From the NCBI GenBank assembly GCA_936924635.1, contig CAKZHP010000085.1:1-23815 (forward strand): a stretch of 23,815 nucleotides of DNA, read 5' to 3'. A program made the translations under genes and the position numbers. Source of the DNA: an uncultured Propionibacteriaceae bacterium (lineage in GTDB: Bacteria; Actinomycetota; Actinomycetes; Propionibacteriales; Propionibacteriaceae). Below, one piece after another: positions 7,708 through 15,387 of this stretch. Each line of letters starts with the position of its first letter. Position 1 is the first letter of the stretch. The notes below the pieces were generated by a model. It was not told where the DNA came from and made no database searches. It saw only the letters and a program-made list of their open reading frames with translations.

Positions 7708-9333
7708 ATGCGTGCGCGTGGCGTGATGTCGGTGGTGCTGGGGCTGACGCTCCTGGGAGCGTGCGGGCAGAACCCTCCGCCGCAGCCGGCGGGCTCGAGC
7801 ACCGGCAGCGCCTCGGCGGCGGGGTCCGCCAGTGCCGCATCGCCGTCGGCCCCGCCGCCCGCGCTCTCGAAGGCAGATCCCGGTCTCGTGGGCGGCCTGG
7901 TGGGCGTGCCTCTCGCCTCGCCCAAGGACAAGATCACCACAGAGATGCCGCTGGCGGCCAACGTCCCCGCCCTCAGGGAGGGCATCGTGCTGGTGCGGGG
8001 CCAGTACCTGCGCCAGTACTCGTACCGGACCGCGCGCGAGGGCTTCGGGCTGGCCTGGTCGCTGGTCGCGTCGTCGCCCGACACCGTGGGCATCCGCCTG
8101 GTGGGGGAGACCGCCGCGGGGGGCGCCCAGGAGGTCAGCCCGGCGATCGTGTGGTTCGACGCCCGCACCGACCGGGTGGCGTCCTCTCCGGCCCTGATCA
8201 GACCGATGTCGTGGAAGCCGTTCACCGAGCTCGTCGTCCAGCGGGCGAACGGCCTCGACGCCACGCGTGTGCGCAGCGCCATGGCGTCAGACATGGCCCC
8301 GCGAGGCACCGGGCCCGCCATCGGGTTCGCCCCGTCCGGTGACGTGATCGTCGAGTTCGGCGGCGGAACGGTGGCCGAGGGGGCCGCGAGCCGTACGGTC
8401 GTGGTGCCTGCGGCGCAGGTGACCGACATGCTGTCGCAGCTCGGCGCCCGGGCCCGCGCCGCCTCGTCGCAGCCCGTGGCGTTCGACCCCACCACCGTCG
8501 CCCCGAGGCCCGCCCCTGAGCCGGAGACTGCCCCGCCGGCTCCCGCCACGGCGGGCGCCACGGTCCCCGCCACCCCCGCGGCCCCGTCGTCGGCATCGGC
8601 GTCGAGCAAGCCCGCGACCCCGTCCACCGCGGCGTCTCCCACCGTGCCCGCGTCCACCCCCGCCCCGGCGGTCGCCGACGACCGACCGACCATCGGCGTC
8701 GTGCCCGACTGCCACAAGCTGAAGTGCGTGGCCGTGACCTACGACGACGGGCCGGCGGCGACCACTCCTGAGGTGCTGGCGGCACTCACCAAGGCCAAGG
8801 TTCCTGCCACGTTCTTCGTCCTCGGCGAGGTCTCGCACACGAACCAGGCGGGTGTTCTCGCCGAGGCGATCGCCGGCATGGACGTGCAGAGCCACACCTT
8901 CAAGCACGACCAGATGACGAAGAAGGCAGACGCCGGTCTGGTGCAGGCCAAGCAGCAGTCCGACGAGCTCACGCCCCTCCTCGGCTACCGTCCGTGGCTC
9001 ATCAGGCCGCCCTACGGCGACCGCAACGCGAGGTCCACGGCGGTCATCGGGCAGCTGGGTGCCGCCTCGGCGATCTGGAGCGTGGACACCGAGGACTGGA
9101 AGAACAAGAACGCCGAGATCACCACCCAGCGGGCCCTCGCCGCGACGGCGGGCGACATCATCTTGATGCACGACATCCACCAGTCCACGGCCACCGCTGC
9201 ACCGGGCATCCTCAAGGGGCTGGCGGCGAACGGGTTCACGGTGGTGAGCATGTCGGAGCTGACGCAGCCGGGCGCGTGGCAGCCGGGGGTGGCGTACTGC
9301 TTCTCGCCCGACCGCTCCAAGCCCACCTGCTGA
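7708..9333 (+). CDS. Lipoprotein polysaccharide deacetylase (CE4/NodB domain, PdaC-like layout)
   Basis: This encodes 541 residues. The ATG at 7708 is chosen because GGAGG (7695-7699) lies 8 bases upstream and it opens a lipoprotein signal with lipobox LGAC (Cys19). Residues about 50-255 form an N-terminal domain that loosely resembles DUF3298/RsiV-type domains (GPAIGFAPSGDVIVEFGGG). A Pro/Ala/Ser/Thr linker spans about 265-325. The NodB catalytic domain follows, with all five CE4 motifs: YDDGP (345-349), HTFKH (396-400), RPPYG (433-437), DTEDW (460-464) and LMHDIH ending at H491. The complete metal triad (D, H, H) implies an active N- or O-deacetylase acting outside the membrane, most likely on peptidoglycan or another cell-wall glycan. 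It stands alone between rimM and sdhC and is followed by a hairpin. Confidence 0.88.
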   Translation: MRARGVMSVVLGLTLLGACGQNPPPQPAGSSTGSASAAGSASAASPSAPPPALSKADPGLVGGLVGVPLASPKDKITTEMPLAANVPALREGIVLVRGQYLRQYSYRTAREGFGLAWSLVASSPDTVGIRLVGETAAGGAQEVSPAIVWFDARTDRVASSPALIRPMSWKPFTELVVQRANGLDATRVRSAMASDMAPRGTGPAIGFAPSGDVIVEFGGGTVAEGAASRTVVVPAAQVTDMLSQLGARARAASSQPVAFDPTTVAPRPAPEPETAPPAPATAGATVPATPAAPSSASASSKPATPSTAASPTVPASTPAPAVADDRPTIGVVPDCHKLKCVAVTYDDGPAATTPEVLAALTKAKVPATFFVLGEVSHTNQAGVLAEAIAGMDVQSHTFKHDQMTKKADAGLVQAKQQSDELTPLLGYRPWLIRPPYGDRNARSTAVIGQLGAASAIWSVDTEDWKNKNAEITTQRALAATAGDIILMHDIHQSTATAAPGILKGLAANGFTVVSMSELTQPGAWQPGVAYCFSPDRSKPTC

Positions 9334-9337
9334 GGTT

Positions 9338-9353
9338 CCTGGGCCGTCCCAGG
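9338..9353 (+). terminator. Hairpin after the deacetylase gene
   Basis: CCTGGG (9338-9343), loop CCGT, CCCAGG (9348-9353): a perfect 6-bp stem starting five bases after the stop codon. It lacks a T-tract but is well placed to end transcription before the sdhC promoter. Confidence 0.45.
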
Positions 9354-9408
9354 GCCGGCGGCGGGCGACGCGCGCGACCGGTGTGTCCAGACCCGGGGCA
9401 GACGTGAC

Positions 9409-9421
9409 TAAGGTGTCATCC
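9409..9421 (+). promoter_or_regulatory. Candidate -10 box of sdhCAB, possibly giving a leaderless mRNA
   Basis: TAAGGT at 9409-9414 lies 7 bases before the GTG of sdhC, the distance expected if transcription starts at the GTG itself. A poor -35 (TGTCCA, 9384-9389) is 19 bases upstream. The alternative reading is that AAGG in the same bases is a ribosome site. Confidence 0.35.
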
Positions 9422-10138
9422 GTGGCGACTCAAACACTCCCGGCTCAGCGCGGGGCAGTCCGGTCCTCCGTGGCCATGAAGATCCTCATGGCGGTGACCG
9501 GGCTCATCCTCATCGGGTTCCTGCTCCTGCACATGTATGGCAACCTCAAGGCCTTCATGGGGGCGGAGGCGTTCAATCACTACGCGGAGTGGCTGAAGGG
9601 CGACATCTTCTACCCTCTGGTCCCGTACGGCTGGTTCGTCTGGGTGAACCGCCTGTTCCTGCTGGCCGCCCTAGTGCTGCACCTGTGGTCCGCCGCCGTG
9701 CTGACCGGGCGGTCGCTCGCCGGCCGCGGCCGCTACCAACGGTCGATGGACCGCCGCGCGCAGACGTACGCCGCGCGCACCATGCGGTGGGGCGGGCTCA
9801 TCCTGCTCTTCGGCCTGATCTACCACCTGGCGCAGTTCACCGTGAAGGTCGCTACGACGGGCTTCAACAGCAGCACGCTGCCGTACGAGATGGTGGTCGC
9901 GACCTACTCGGGGGCGAACTGGTGGGGCCCGGTCATGGTGATCGGGTACGCCATCTGGATGCTCGCCGTCTGCCTGCACGTGCGTCACGGCTTCGCGAGC
10001 GCGTTCGCCACGCTGGGCCTGACGACGACGACGAAGAGCCGGCGGGTGCTGGTCGGCATCTCGGTGTTCGTCGCGGTGCTGCTCTTCGTGGGATTCCTGA
10101 TCATGCCGGTGTCTGTTCTCGTGGGATGGGTGAAGTGA
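9422..10138 (+). CDS. sdhC: Succinate dehydrogenase cytochrome b subunit, type B (SdhC)
   Basis: This 238-residue protein has five hydrophobic segments. It is the single large, di-heme membrane anchor of a type-B succinate:quinone oxidoreductase (the Bacillus/actinobacterial kind, without SdhD). Histidines that suit heme ligation lie in or beside the helices: H37 (GFLLLHMYGNLKAF), LVLHLWSAAVL, IYHLAQFTVKV and CLHVRHGFASAF. The GTG at 9422 is preferred over an upstream GTG at 9383, because the family begins shortly before the first helix and because TAAGGT precedes 9422 closely. The stop overlaps the sdhA start (TGATG), so translation is coupled. The enzyme sits in the cytoplasmic membrane and links the citric acid cycle to menaquinone. 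Confidence 0.95.
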   Translation: MATQTLPAQRGAVRSSVAMKILMAVTGLILIGFLLLHMYGNLKAFMGAEAFNHYAEWLKGDIFYPLVPYGWFVWVNRLFLLAALVLHLWSAAVLTGRSLAGRGRYQRSMDRRAQTYAARTMRWGGLILLFGLIYHLAQFTVKVATTGFNSSTLPYEMVVATYSGANWWGPVMVIGYAIWMLAVCLHVRHGFASAFATLGLTTTTKSRRVLVGISVFVAVLLFVGFLIMPVSVLVGWVK

Positions 10139-12180
10139 TGTCGACCTCTGTGACTGCGGCCAGCGCTGCCACGGCGCGTACGGGCCAGGCGTCCGACCCC
10201 GCGCTGGCGTACTACCGCCTCGGCCAGGACATCGCCGACACCAAGGCGCCGGCGGGGCCCATCGAGAACAAGTGGTCGCGCCGTCAGTTCGAGGCGAAGC
10301 TGGTCAACCCGGCGAACCGGCGCAAGCTGTCGGTGATCGTGGTGGGCACCGGCCTCGCCGGTGGTGCCGCCGCCGCCACCCTGGGCGAGGCGGGCTACAA
10401 CGTGCTCAGCTTCTGCTACCAGGACAGCCCTCGGCGCGCGCACTCCATCGCGGCGCAGGGTGGCATCAACGCGGCGAAGAACTACCGCAACGACAACGAC
10501 TCGGTGCAGCGCCTTTTCTACGACACCGTGAAGGGCGGTGACTACCGGGCGCGGGAGACCAACGTCTACCGCCTGGCCGAGGTCAGCGCGAACATCATCG
10601 ACCAATGCGTCGCGCAGGGTGTCCCGTTCGCCCGCGAGTACGGCGGTCTGCTCGACACCCGGTCGTTCGGCGGCGTCCAGGTGCAGCGCACGTTCTACGC
10701 GCGTGGTCAGACCGGGCAGCAGCTGCTCATCGGTGCGTACCAGGCGCTGGAGCGGCAGGTGCACGCCGGCACCGTGAAGATGCACGCCCGCCACGAGATG
10801 GTCGAGCTGATCATGGTCGACGGCCGGGCGCGCGGCATCGTGACCCGCAACATGGTCACGGGTGCGATCGAGCCGTGGTTGGCCGACGCCGTCGTGCTGG
10901 CCACCGGCGGGTACGGCAACGTGTTTTTCCTGTCCACCAACGCCATGGGCTGCAACGTCACGGCGACGTGGCGGGCTCACCGCAAGGGTGCGTACTTCGG
11001 CAACCCCTGCTACACGCAGATCCACCCCACCTGCATCCCGGTGCACGGCGAGACCCAGTCGAAGCTGACCCTGATGTCGGAGTCGCTGCGCAACGACGGC
11101 CGGATCTGGGTGCCGAAGGATGCCGCCGACTGCGACAAGGACCCGCGGGACATCCCCGAGGAGGCGCGCGACTACTACCTGGAGCGCATCTACCCGGCGT
11201 TCGGCAACCTGGTGCCTCGCGACATCGCGTCGCGCCAGGCGAAGAACATGTGCGACGAGGGACGCGGCGTCGGTCCGGCGGTCGTCGAGATGGACCCGCA
11301 CGGCCAGGAGCGTCGCGTCCGACGGGGCGTCTACCTCGACTTCTCCGAGGCTATCAACCGCCTCGGCCAGGACGCGGTGTCGAAGAAGTACGGAAACCTC
11401 TTCGACATGTACCAGCAGATCACCGGGGAGAACCCGTACGAGGTGCCGATGCGCATCTACCCAGCGGTCCACTACACGATGGGCGGCCTGTGGGTCGACT
11501 ACGACCTGCAGAGCTCGCTGACCGGCCTGTACGTCGCCGGCGAGGCCAACTTCTCCGACCACGGCGCGAACCGGCTCGGTGCGTCCGCGCTGATGCAGGG
11601 TCTGGCCGACGGCTACTTCGTGCTGCCGAACACCATCAACGACTACCTCGCCGCGGGGCCGTTCCCGAAGCTCGACGCGTCGCACCCGGCCGTCGTCGAG
11701 GCGGTCGAGAGCGCGAAGGGGCGGATCACCAGGCTGCTCAGCATCCAGGGCACGCGCTCGGTCGACTCCTTCCACAAGGAGCTCGGCACCATCATGTGGG
11801 AGTACTGCGGCATGGAGCGCACGGCCGAGGGTCTCCAGACCGCGATCGGCAAGATCCGGGCCCTCAAGGAGGAGTACTGGACCAACGTGCGGGTCACGGG
11901 CACCAACGAGAGCCTCAACCAGGCGCTGGAGCGGGCGGGCCGGGTCGCGGACTTCCTCGAGCTCGGCGAGCTCATGTGCATCGACGCGCTGCACCGGCGC
12001 GAGTCGTGCGGTGGCCACTTCCGGGCCGAGTCGCAGACCGAGGACGGTGAGGCGCTGCGCCACGACGACGAGTACCTGTACGTCGCGGCCTGGGAGTTCG
12101 GCGGCGAGGACGGCCCCGTGCTCCACAAGGAACCCCTGGAGTACGAGTTCATCGAGCTGAAGCAGCGGAGCTACAAGTGA
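10138..12180 (+). CDS. sdhA: Succinate dehydrogenase flavoprotein subunit
   Basis: This 680-residue catalytic subunit oxidises succinate to fumarate with covalently bound FAD. The dinucleotide-binding motif VIVVGTGLAGGAAAATLGEA is near residues 65-84. The FAD-attaching histidine is H102 in RRAHSIAAQGGIN. Substrate-site stretches include QIHPTCIP, AVHYTMGGLWVDYD and the HGANRLGASALMQG motif at 475. The C-terminal domain keeps RRESCGGHFRAE. The ATG at 10138 overlaps the sdhC stop, and its stop overlaps the sdhB GTG by four bases. An N-terminal extension of about 60 residues before the Rossmann motif is usual for type-B actinobacterial SdhA. No odd features were seen. Confidence 0.97.
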   Translation: MSTSVTAASAATARTGQASDPALAYYRLGQDIADTKAPAGPIENKWSRRQFEAKLVNPANRRKLSVIVVGTGLAGGAAAATLGEAGYNVLSFCYQDSPRRAHSIAAQGGINAAKNYRNDNDSVQRLFYDTVKGGDYRARETNVYRLAEVSANIIDQCVAQGVPFAREYGGLLDTRSFGGVQVQRTFYARGQTGQQLLIGAYQALERQVHAGTVKMHARHEMVELIMVDGRARGIVTRNMVTGAIEPWLADAVVLATGGYGNVFFLSTNAMGCNVTATWRAHRKGAYFGNPCYTQIHPTCIPVHGETQSKLTLMSESLRNDGRIWVPKDAADCDKDPRDIPEEARDYYLERIYPAFGNLVPRDIASRQAKNMCDEGRGVGPAVVEMDPHGQERRVRRGVYLDFSEAINRLGQDAVSKKYGNLFDMYQQITGENPYEVPMRIYPAVHYTMGGLWVDYDLQSSLTGLYVAGEANFSDHGANRLGASALMQGLADGYFVLPNTINDYLAAGPFPKLDASHPAVVEAVESAKGRITRLLSIQGTRSVDSFHKELGTIMWEYCGMERTAEGLQTAIGKIRALKEEYWTNVRVTGTNESLNQALERAGRVADFLELGELMCIDALHRRESCGGHFRAESQTEDGEALRHDDEYLYVAAWEFGGEDGPVLHKEPLEYEFIELKQRSYK

Positions 12181-12935
12181 AGATCAGACTGCACATCTGG
12201 CGGCAGGAGAACGCGCAGAGCGGCGGCCGCATGGTCGACTACACGGTCGACGGCGTGTCGGAGGACATGAGCTTCCTCGAGATGCTCGACCTGCTCAACG
12301 AGCAGCTCACGGCACAGAACGAGGAGCCGGTCGCCTTCGACCACGACTGCCGCGAGGGCATCTGCGGTGCCTGCGGGGTCGTCATCAACGGCTCGCCGCA
12401 CGGCCGCTACTCCTCACCCGTCCCCACCACGACGTGCCAGCTGCACATGCGCAGCTTCGCCGACGGCGCCGAGATCTACGTGGAGCCGTGGCGCGCCGGA
12501 GGGTTCCCCGTCATCAAGGACCTGGTCGTCGACCGGACCGCCTTCGACAAGATCATCCAGGCCGGCGGCTACATCTCGGTCAACACGGGCGCGGCGCCGG
12601 ACGCGCACGCCACGCCAGCCCCGAAGCGGGAGGCCGACTCGGCGTTCGACAACGCCACGTGCATCGGCTGCGGCGCCTGCGTCGCCGCTTGCCCGAACGG
12701 CTCGGCGATGCTGTTCACGGCGGCCAAGATCACGCACCTGGCGATGCTGCCGCAGGGGCAGCCCGAGCGGTACACGCGGGTGAAGAACATGGTGGCCGCG
12801 CACGACGAGCTCGGCTTCGGCGGCTGCACCAACGTCGGCGAGTGCGCCTCCGTCTGCCCCAAGCAGATCCCGTTCGAGTCGATCTCGCAGCTGAACCGGG
12901 ACCTGTTCAAGTCGATGTTCAGCAAGGACAGCTAG
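12177..12935 (+). CDS. sdhB: Succinate dehydrogenase iron-sulfur subunit
   Basis: This 252-residue protein carries the three Fe-S clusters that pass electrons from FAD to the heme subunit. The [2Fe-2S] ligands are C58, C63, C66 (CREGICGACG) and C87 (TTTCQLHM). The [4Fe-4S] motif is CIGCGACVAACP and the [3Fe-4S] motif is CTNVGECASVCPKQIP. The 20-residue gap before the fourth [2Fe-2S] cysteine is longer than in the E. coli protein but usual for this actinobacterial group. GTG start, GTGA overlap with sdhA. It is the last gene of sdhCAB and is followed 15 bases later by a strong hairpin. Confidence 0.97.
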   Translation: MKIRLHIWRQENAQSGGRMVDYTVDGVSEDMSFLEMLDLLNEQLTAQNEEPVAFDHDCREGICGACGVVINGSPHGRYSSPVPTTTCQLHMRSFADGAEIYVEPWRAGGFPVIKDLVVDRTAFDKIIQAGGYISVNTGAAPDAHATPAPKREADSAFDNATCIGCGACVAACPNGSAMLFTAAKITHLAMLPQGQPERYTRVKNMVAAHDELGFGGCTNVGECASVCPKQIPFESISQLNRDLFKSMFSKDS

Positions 12936-12950
12936 ACCGTCAGACGACTG

Positions 12951-12983
12951 ACGGGGCCGGTGGCGTGATGCCACCGGCCCCGT
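12951..12983 (+). terminator. Strong hairpin terminator between sdhB and the convergent gene
   Basis: A perfect 14-bp inverted repeat, 12951-12964 and 12970-12983, with a 5-base loop GTGAT. The arms begin ACGGGGCC and end GGCCCCGT. Genes converge on it from both sides (sdhB on plus, the 302-residue protein on minus), so it can serve both transcripts. Confidence 0.9.
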
Positions 12984-13001
12984 TCCGCGTCTCCCGTCTG
13001 C

Positions 13002-13910
13002 TCAGCAGCCGTCCCAGCCGAGGAACGTCGCGAACTTCTGGAGCACCACCGTCGTCACCACGTCTGTGTCCTTGACGGTGGTCGTGGCGTCCTTGGTCAT
13101 GAACGCGATCTCCCTGTCCTCGACGACGACGGTGTACACGGCGAACTGCCCTCCGGGCCCGTCCTTGATGTCGACGAACCCGCGAGTCCCGTACAGCTGC
13201 TTCACCTGACCGACCGTCATACCCACCCGGGCGCCCGACAGGGTCGTATGCCGGGGGGTGGTGAGGTAGATCTGCGTGGGGGAGCCGTCGAGCGTCGCGA
13301 TGAAGCCGATGCCACGGTCCTGCAGCGTCCTGGTCGGGCGCCACGTGCCTGGGCAGATGGTGCCCGCCGCGTCGCGTGTGGCGAACCCGTTGGCGGTCAT
13401 CTGCTCGGCGGACATCCCCAGCGTGAGCGCCCCGATCCCGGCCGTCGTGAGCCGGTCGGCATCGGAGATCCCCGCGGGGGACGCCGCAGCCGAGGTGGAC
13501 GCGGCCGTCGAGGGCGAGGTGCTCGACGTGGTCGGGGTCGCGCGACTGGTGGAGGGGCTCGCAGGCCTTGCGGAGCCTGACGTGCTGGGCGAGGGAGGAG
13601 TCGCGCTGACGGAGACCGACGGTGGTGCCGCCGTCTCCGACGGAGCCGGGGTGTCGCTGGTGGGGGGTGCCGTGACGGTCACCGACGGCGTCCCGGGGGG
13701 CGGCTTGGCGATGCTGGGGCCTGCGCCGTCGCGGGTCGCGGCGTATGTGGCGCCACTGGCGACCACGACAGCCATGACGGCGGCGACCAGACCGGTGGTG
13801 CGGCGTGTCCGTCGCTGCTGGCCGCGGCTGAGGATGTCCTCCACCGGTGGGCGGTGCGGGGCCTCGTACGCGCGGAGGTGGTCGAAGTGGGGGTCCAGGG
13901 GATCAGACAT
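13002..13910 (-). CDS. Membrane-anchored protein with secreted domain, partner of ECF sigma factor (module 1)
   Basis: This encodes 302 residues. A 37-residue basic cytoplasmic start (LDPHFDHLRAYE... RGQQRRTRR) is followed by one membrane helix (about 39-58), a Ser/Thr/Pro linker (about 65-150) and a folded outer domain (153-302). That domain contains two similar short motifs, GALTLGMSAEQMTANG and GARVGMTVGQVKQLYG, and only two cysteines, C186 and the very last residue C302. It is a paralogue of the 14473-15387 protein. The ATG overlaps the sigma gene by 8 bases and GAGGAGG is six bases upstream, so the two are co-translated. The position suggests an anti-sigma or sensor role, but no zinc-binding anti-sigma motif (HxxxCxxC) is present. 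The function is therefore inferred from context only. Confidence 0.85.
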   Translation of the reverse strand: MSDPLDPHFDHLRAYEAPHRPPVEDILSRGQQRRTRRTTGLVAAVMAVVVASGATYAATRDGAGPSIAKPPPGTPSVTVTAPPTSDTPAPSETAAPPSVSVSATPPSPSTSGSARPASPSTSRATPTTSSTSPSTAASTSAAASPAGISDADRLTTAGIGALTLGMSAEQMTANGFATRDAAGTICPGTWRPTRTLQDRGIGFIATLDGSPTQIYLTTPRHTTLSGARVGMTVGQVKQLYGTRGFVDIKDGPGGQFAVYTVVVEDREIAFMTKDATTTVKDTDVVTTVVLQKFATFLGWDGC

Positions 13911-14400
13911 GGAGAGCCTCCTCGGGAAGCGTGTCAGTGAGGTGCGTGGCCAGGGCCGCCCGGCCGCGGGAGAGGCGCGCCTTGACGGTGCCCTCGGGGG
14001 AGCCCGTCTCCGCGGCGATCTCGGCTATCGAGAGATCGGCGAGGTGGAACAGCACCAGGGCTTGCCGCTGCTCGACCGGGAGCGTCTGCAGGGCGCGGAC
14101 GACCGCGATCCGGTCGGGGTTCGGCTCGGCCGGGGCCGGGGGGGCGATGGACCGGTCGGCATGACGCCCGAACAGCTTCGAGCGTCGATAGCGTGAGATG
14201 AAGAGCCGGTACGCGCTGGTGCGGATCCAGGACTCCGCCTCGGGCCTCGATCGGAGCGAGCGGCGGTGGTCCCAGGCGCGGACGAAGGCCTCCTGCACGA
14301 AGTCCTCGGCCTCGCCGAAGCTGCCCGTCATGGCTCCGACCTGGCCGACCAGCCGGTCATAGCTCTCCTCGTAGAGGTCACGGAACGTCGACTCGTCCAT
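13903..14400 (-). CDS. ECF RNA polymerase sigma factor (SigE-like family), module 1
   Basis: This encodes 165 residues, a minimal group-4 sigma factor. Region 2 covers about residues 5-75, with AEDFVQEAFVRAW (31-43) and ESWIRTSAYRLFISRYRR. Region 4 covers about 107-150, with LPVEQRQALVLFHLADLS and the helix-turn-helix SIAEIAAETGSPEGTVKARL. It should direct RNA polymerase to a small stress or envelope regulon. The ATG has GAGGAGGGAG just upstream. A candidate self-recognised promoter lies at 14434-14463. Its stop overlaps the start of the membrane partner gene. A second, broken copy of this gene lies at 15380-15874, so this is the only working ECF sigma in the window. Confidence 0.95.
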   Translation of the reverse strand: MDESTFRDLYEESYDRLVGQVGAMTGSFGEAEDFVQEAFVRAWDHRRSLRSRPEAESWIRTSAYRLFISRYRRSKLFGRHADRSIAPPAPAEPNPDRIAVVRALQTLPVEQRQALVLFHLADLSIAEIAAETGSPEGTVKARLSRGRAALATHLTDTLPEEALHV

Positions 14401-14433
14401 GCTCCCTCCTCGGTGGTGGTGTCATGCCCTGAG

Positions 14434-14463
14434 AACGTCTCACCGCGCCCATCGGTTGCAGCA
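14434..14463 (-). promoter_or_regulatory. Candidate ECF-type promoter of sigma module 1
   Basis: Reading on the minus strand: TGCTGCAACCGA (14463-14452) contains CAACC, and CGTT (14437-14434) follows after 16 bases. The AAC-type -35 and CGT-type -10 with this spacing are characteristic of ECF promoters, so autoregulation is plausible. The 12-mer recurs before the broken sigma gene at 15921-15932. Confidence 0.5.
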
Positions 14464-14472
14464 GCCCGGCGA

Positions 14473-15387
14473 TCATGCGCATCCGTCGACCATGACGCTG
14501 TAGTCATCGTTGCTCTTCAGCCCGATGGCGGTCACCGCATCGGTGTCGGCGAGTGCCCAGGCATCGGTCAGAAGGACGATCATCGTCGGTCCGGAGCGGA
14601 TCGTGAGGGCCTTTCGGCTCCCGCCCAGGTAGTTGACCGTCTCAGCCTTCAGGCCCACGCCGTAGATCTTCTTGACCCCGGCGACGGTCATGCCGTCCTT
14701 GGCACCCGACTGCGTGCCGTACGTCGGCCTGGTGAGCTGGATTCGCCAGACGCCGTTCTCGGACACGGTCACCCAGACGCCCTCGGCGCGCAGCTGGTCG
14801 TTCATCCTCCAGGTGGGGCACTCGCTCTTCGTCACGACGCCACGAGCCAGGACCGTCGCGAACGGGGTGCCGATCGTCACCTCGCCGAGCCCGCTCATGG
14901 TGAGCCGGTCGCCGGCCTTGATCATGGGGCCGCGTGAGGCGGAGACAGACGGTGTCGAGGCAGTCGGTGCCGGAGCAGACCCTGATGACGGCGAGGCCGA
15001 GGGCGACGCGGGAAGGCGACCAGACGTCGTGACCCGTGGGCTCGTGCTCGACATGGGGGCCGGCGTGGGCGGCATCGAAGGAGCTCGTGTCTTCCACGCC
15101 GTCGGTTCAGGTGCCCGGCTCGTCGCGACCGGAGGACTGCTCTGGCTGGTCTCTGGGGCCGACGGGGACGATGTCGGCGGGTTGGCCACCTGGACCACCG
15201 GGCGGTCGAGGAGAGCGACACCGCCCACCGCCACGACCAGGCCGCCGGCCACGCTGACCGCGACGGTACGCAGGGTGCGGCGCCGGGTGCCGAGGCGCCG
15301 GATCTCACGGGCCCTGAGGTGACCGTCGGTGCTGACATCGGTAAGAGGTCGCAACCAGGGAGTGGGGTCGAACTCGTTCTCAGGCAT
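14473..15387 (-). CDS. Membrane-anchored protein with secreted domain (module 2), paralogue of the 13002-13910 protein
   Basis: This encodes 304 residues with the same plan as its paralogue: a basic cytoplasmic start (FDPTPWLRPL... RRLGTRRRTLRT), one membrane helix (about 43-62), a long Pro/Ser/Thr linker and an outer domain from about 157. Shared positions include DRLT-x3-G(I/L)G-x2-T(L/I)G, CP-x-W, the GMTVAGVKKIYG motif and a near-terminal DGC. The two conserved cysteines suggest a disulfide. The ATG at 15387 has AAGGAG seven bases upstream and overlaps the ancestral stop of the decayed sigma gene before it. The frame is fully intact, although its cognate sigma gene is not. The function is unknown; a sensor or anti-sigma role is inferred from module structure only. 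Confidence 0.82.
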   Translation of the reverse strand: MPENEFDPTPWLRPLTDVSTDGHLRAREIRRLGTRRRTLRTVAVSVAGGLVVAVGGVALLDRPVVQVANPPTSSPSAPETSQSSPPVATSRAPEPTAWKTRAPSMPPTPAPMSSTSPRVTTSGRLPASPSASPSSGSAPAPTASTPSVSASRGPMIKAGDRLTMSGLGEVTIGTPFATVLARGVVTKSECPTWRMNDQLRAEGVWVTVSENGVWRIQLTRPTYGTQSGAKDGMTVAGVKKIYGVGLKAETVNYLGGSRKALTIRSGPTMIVLLTDAWALADTDAVTAIGLKSNDDYSVMVDGCA

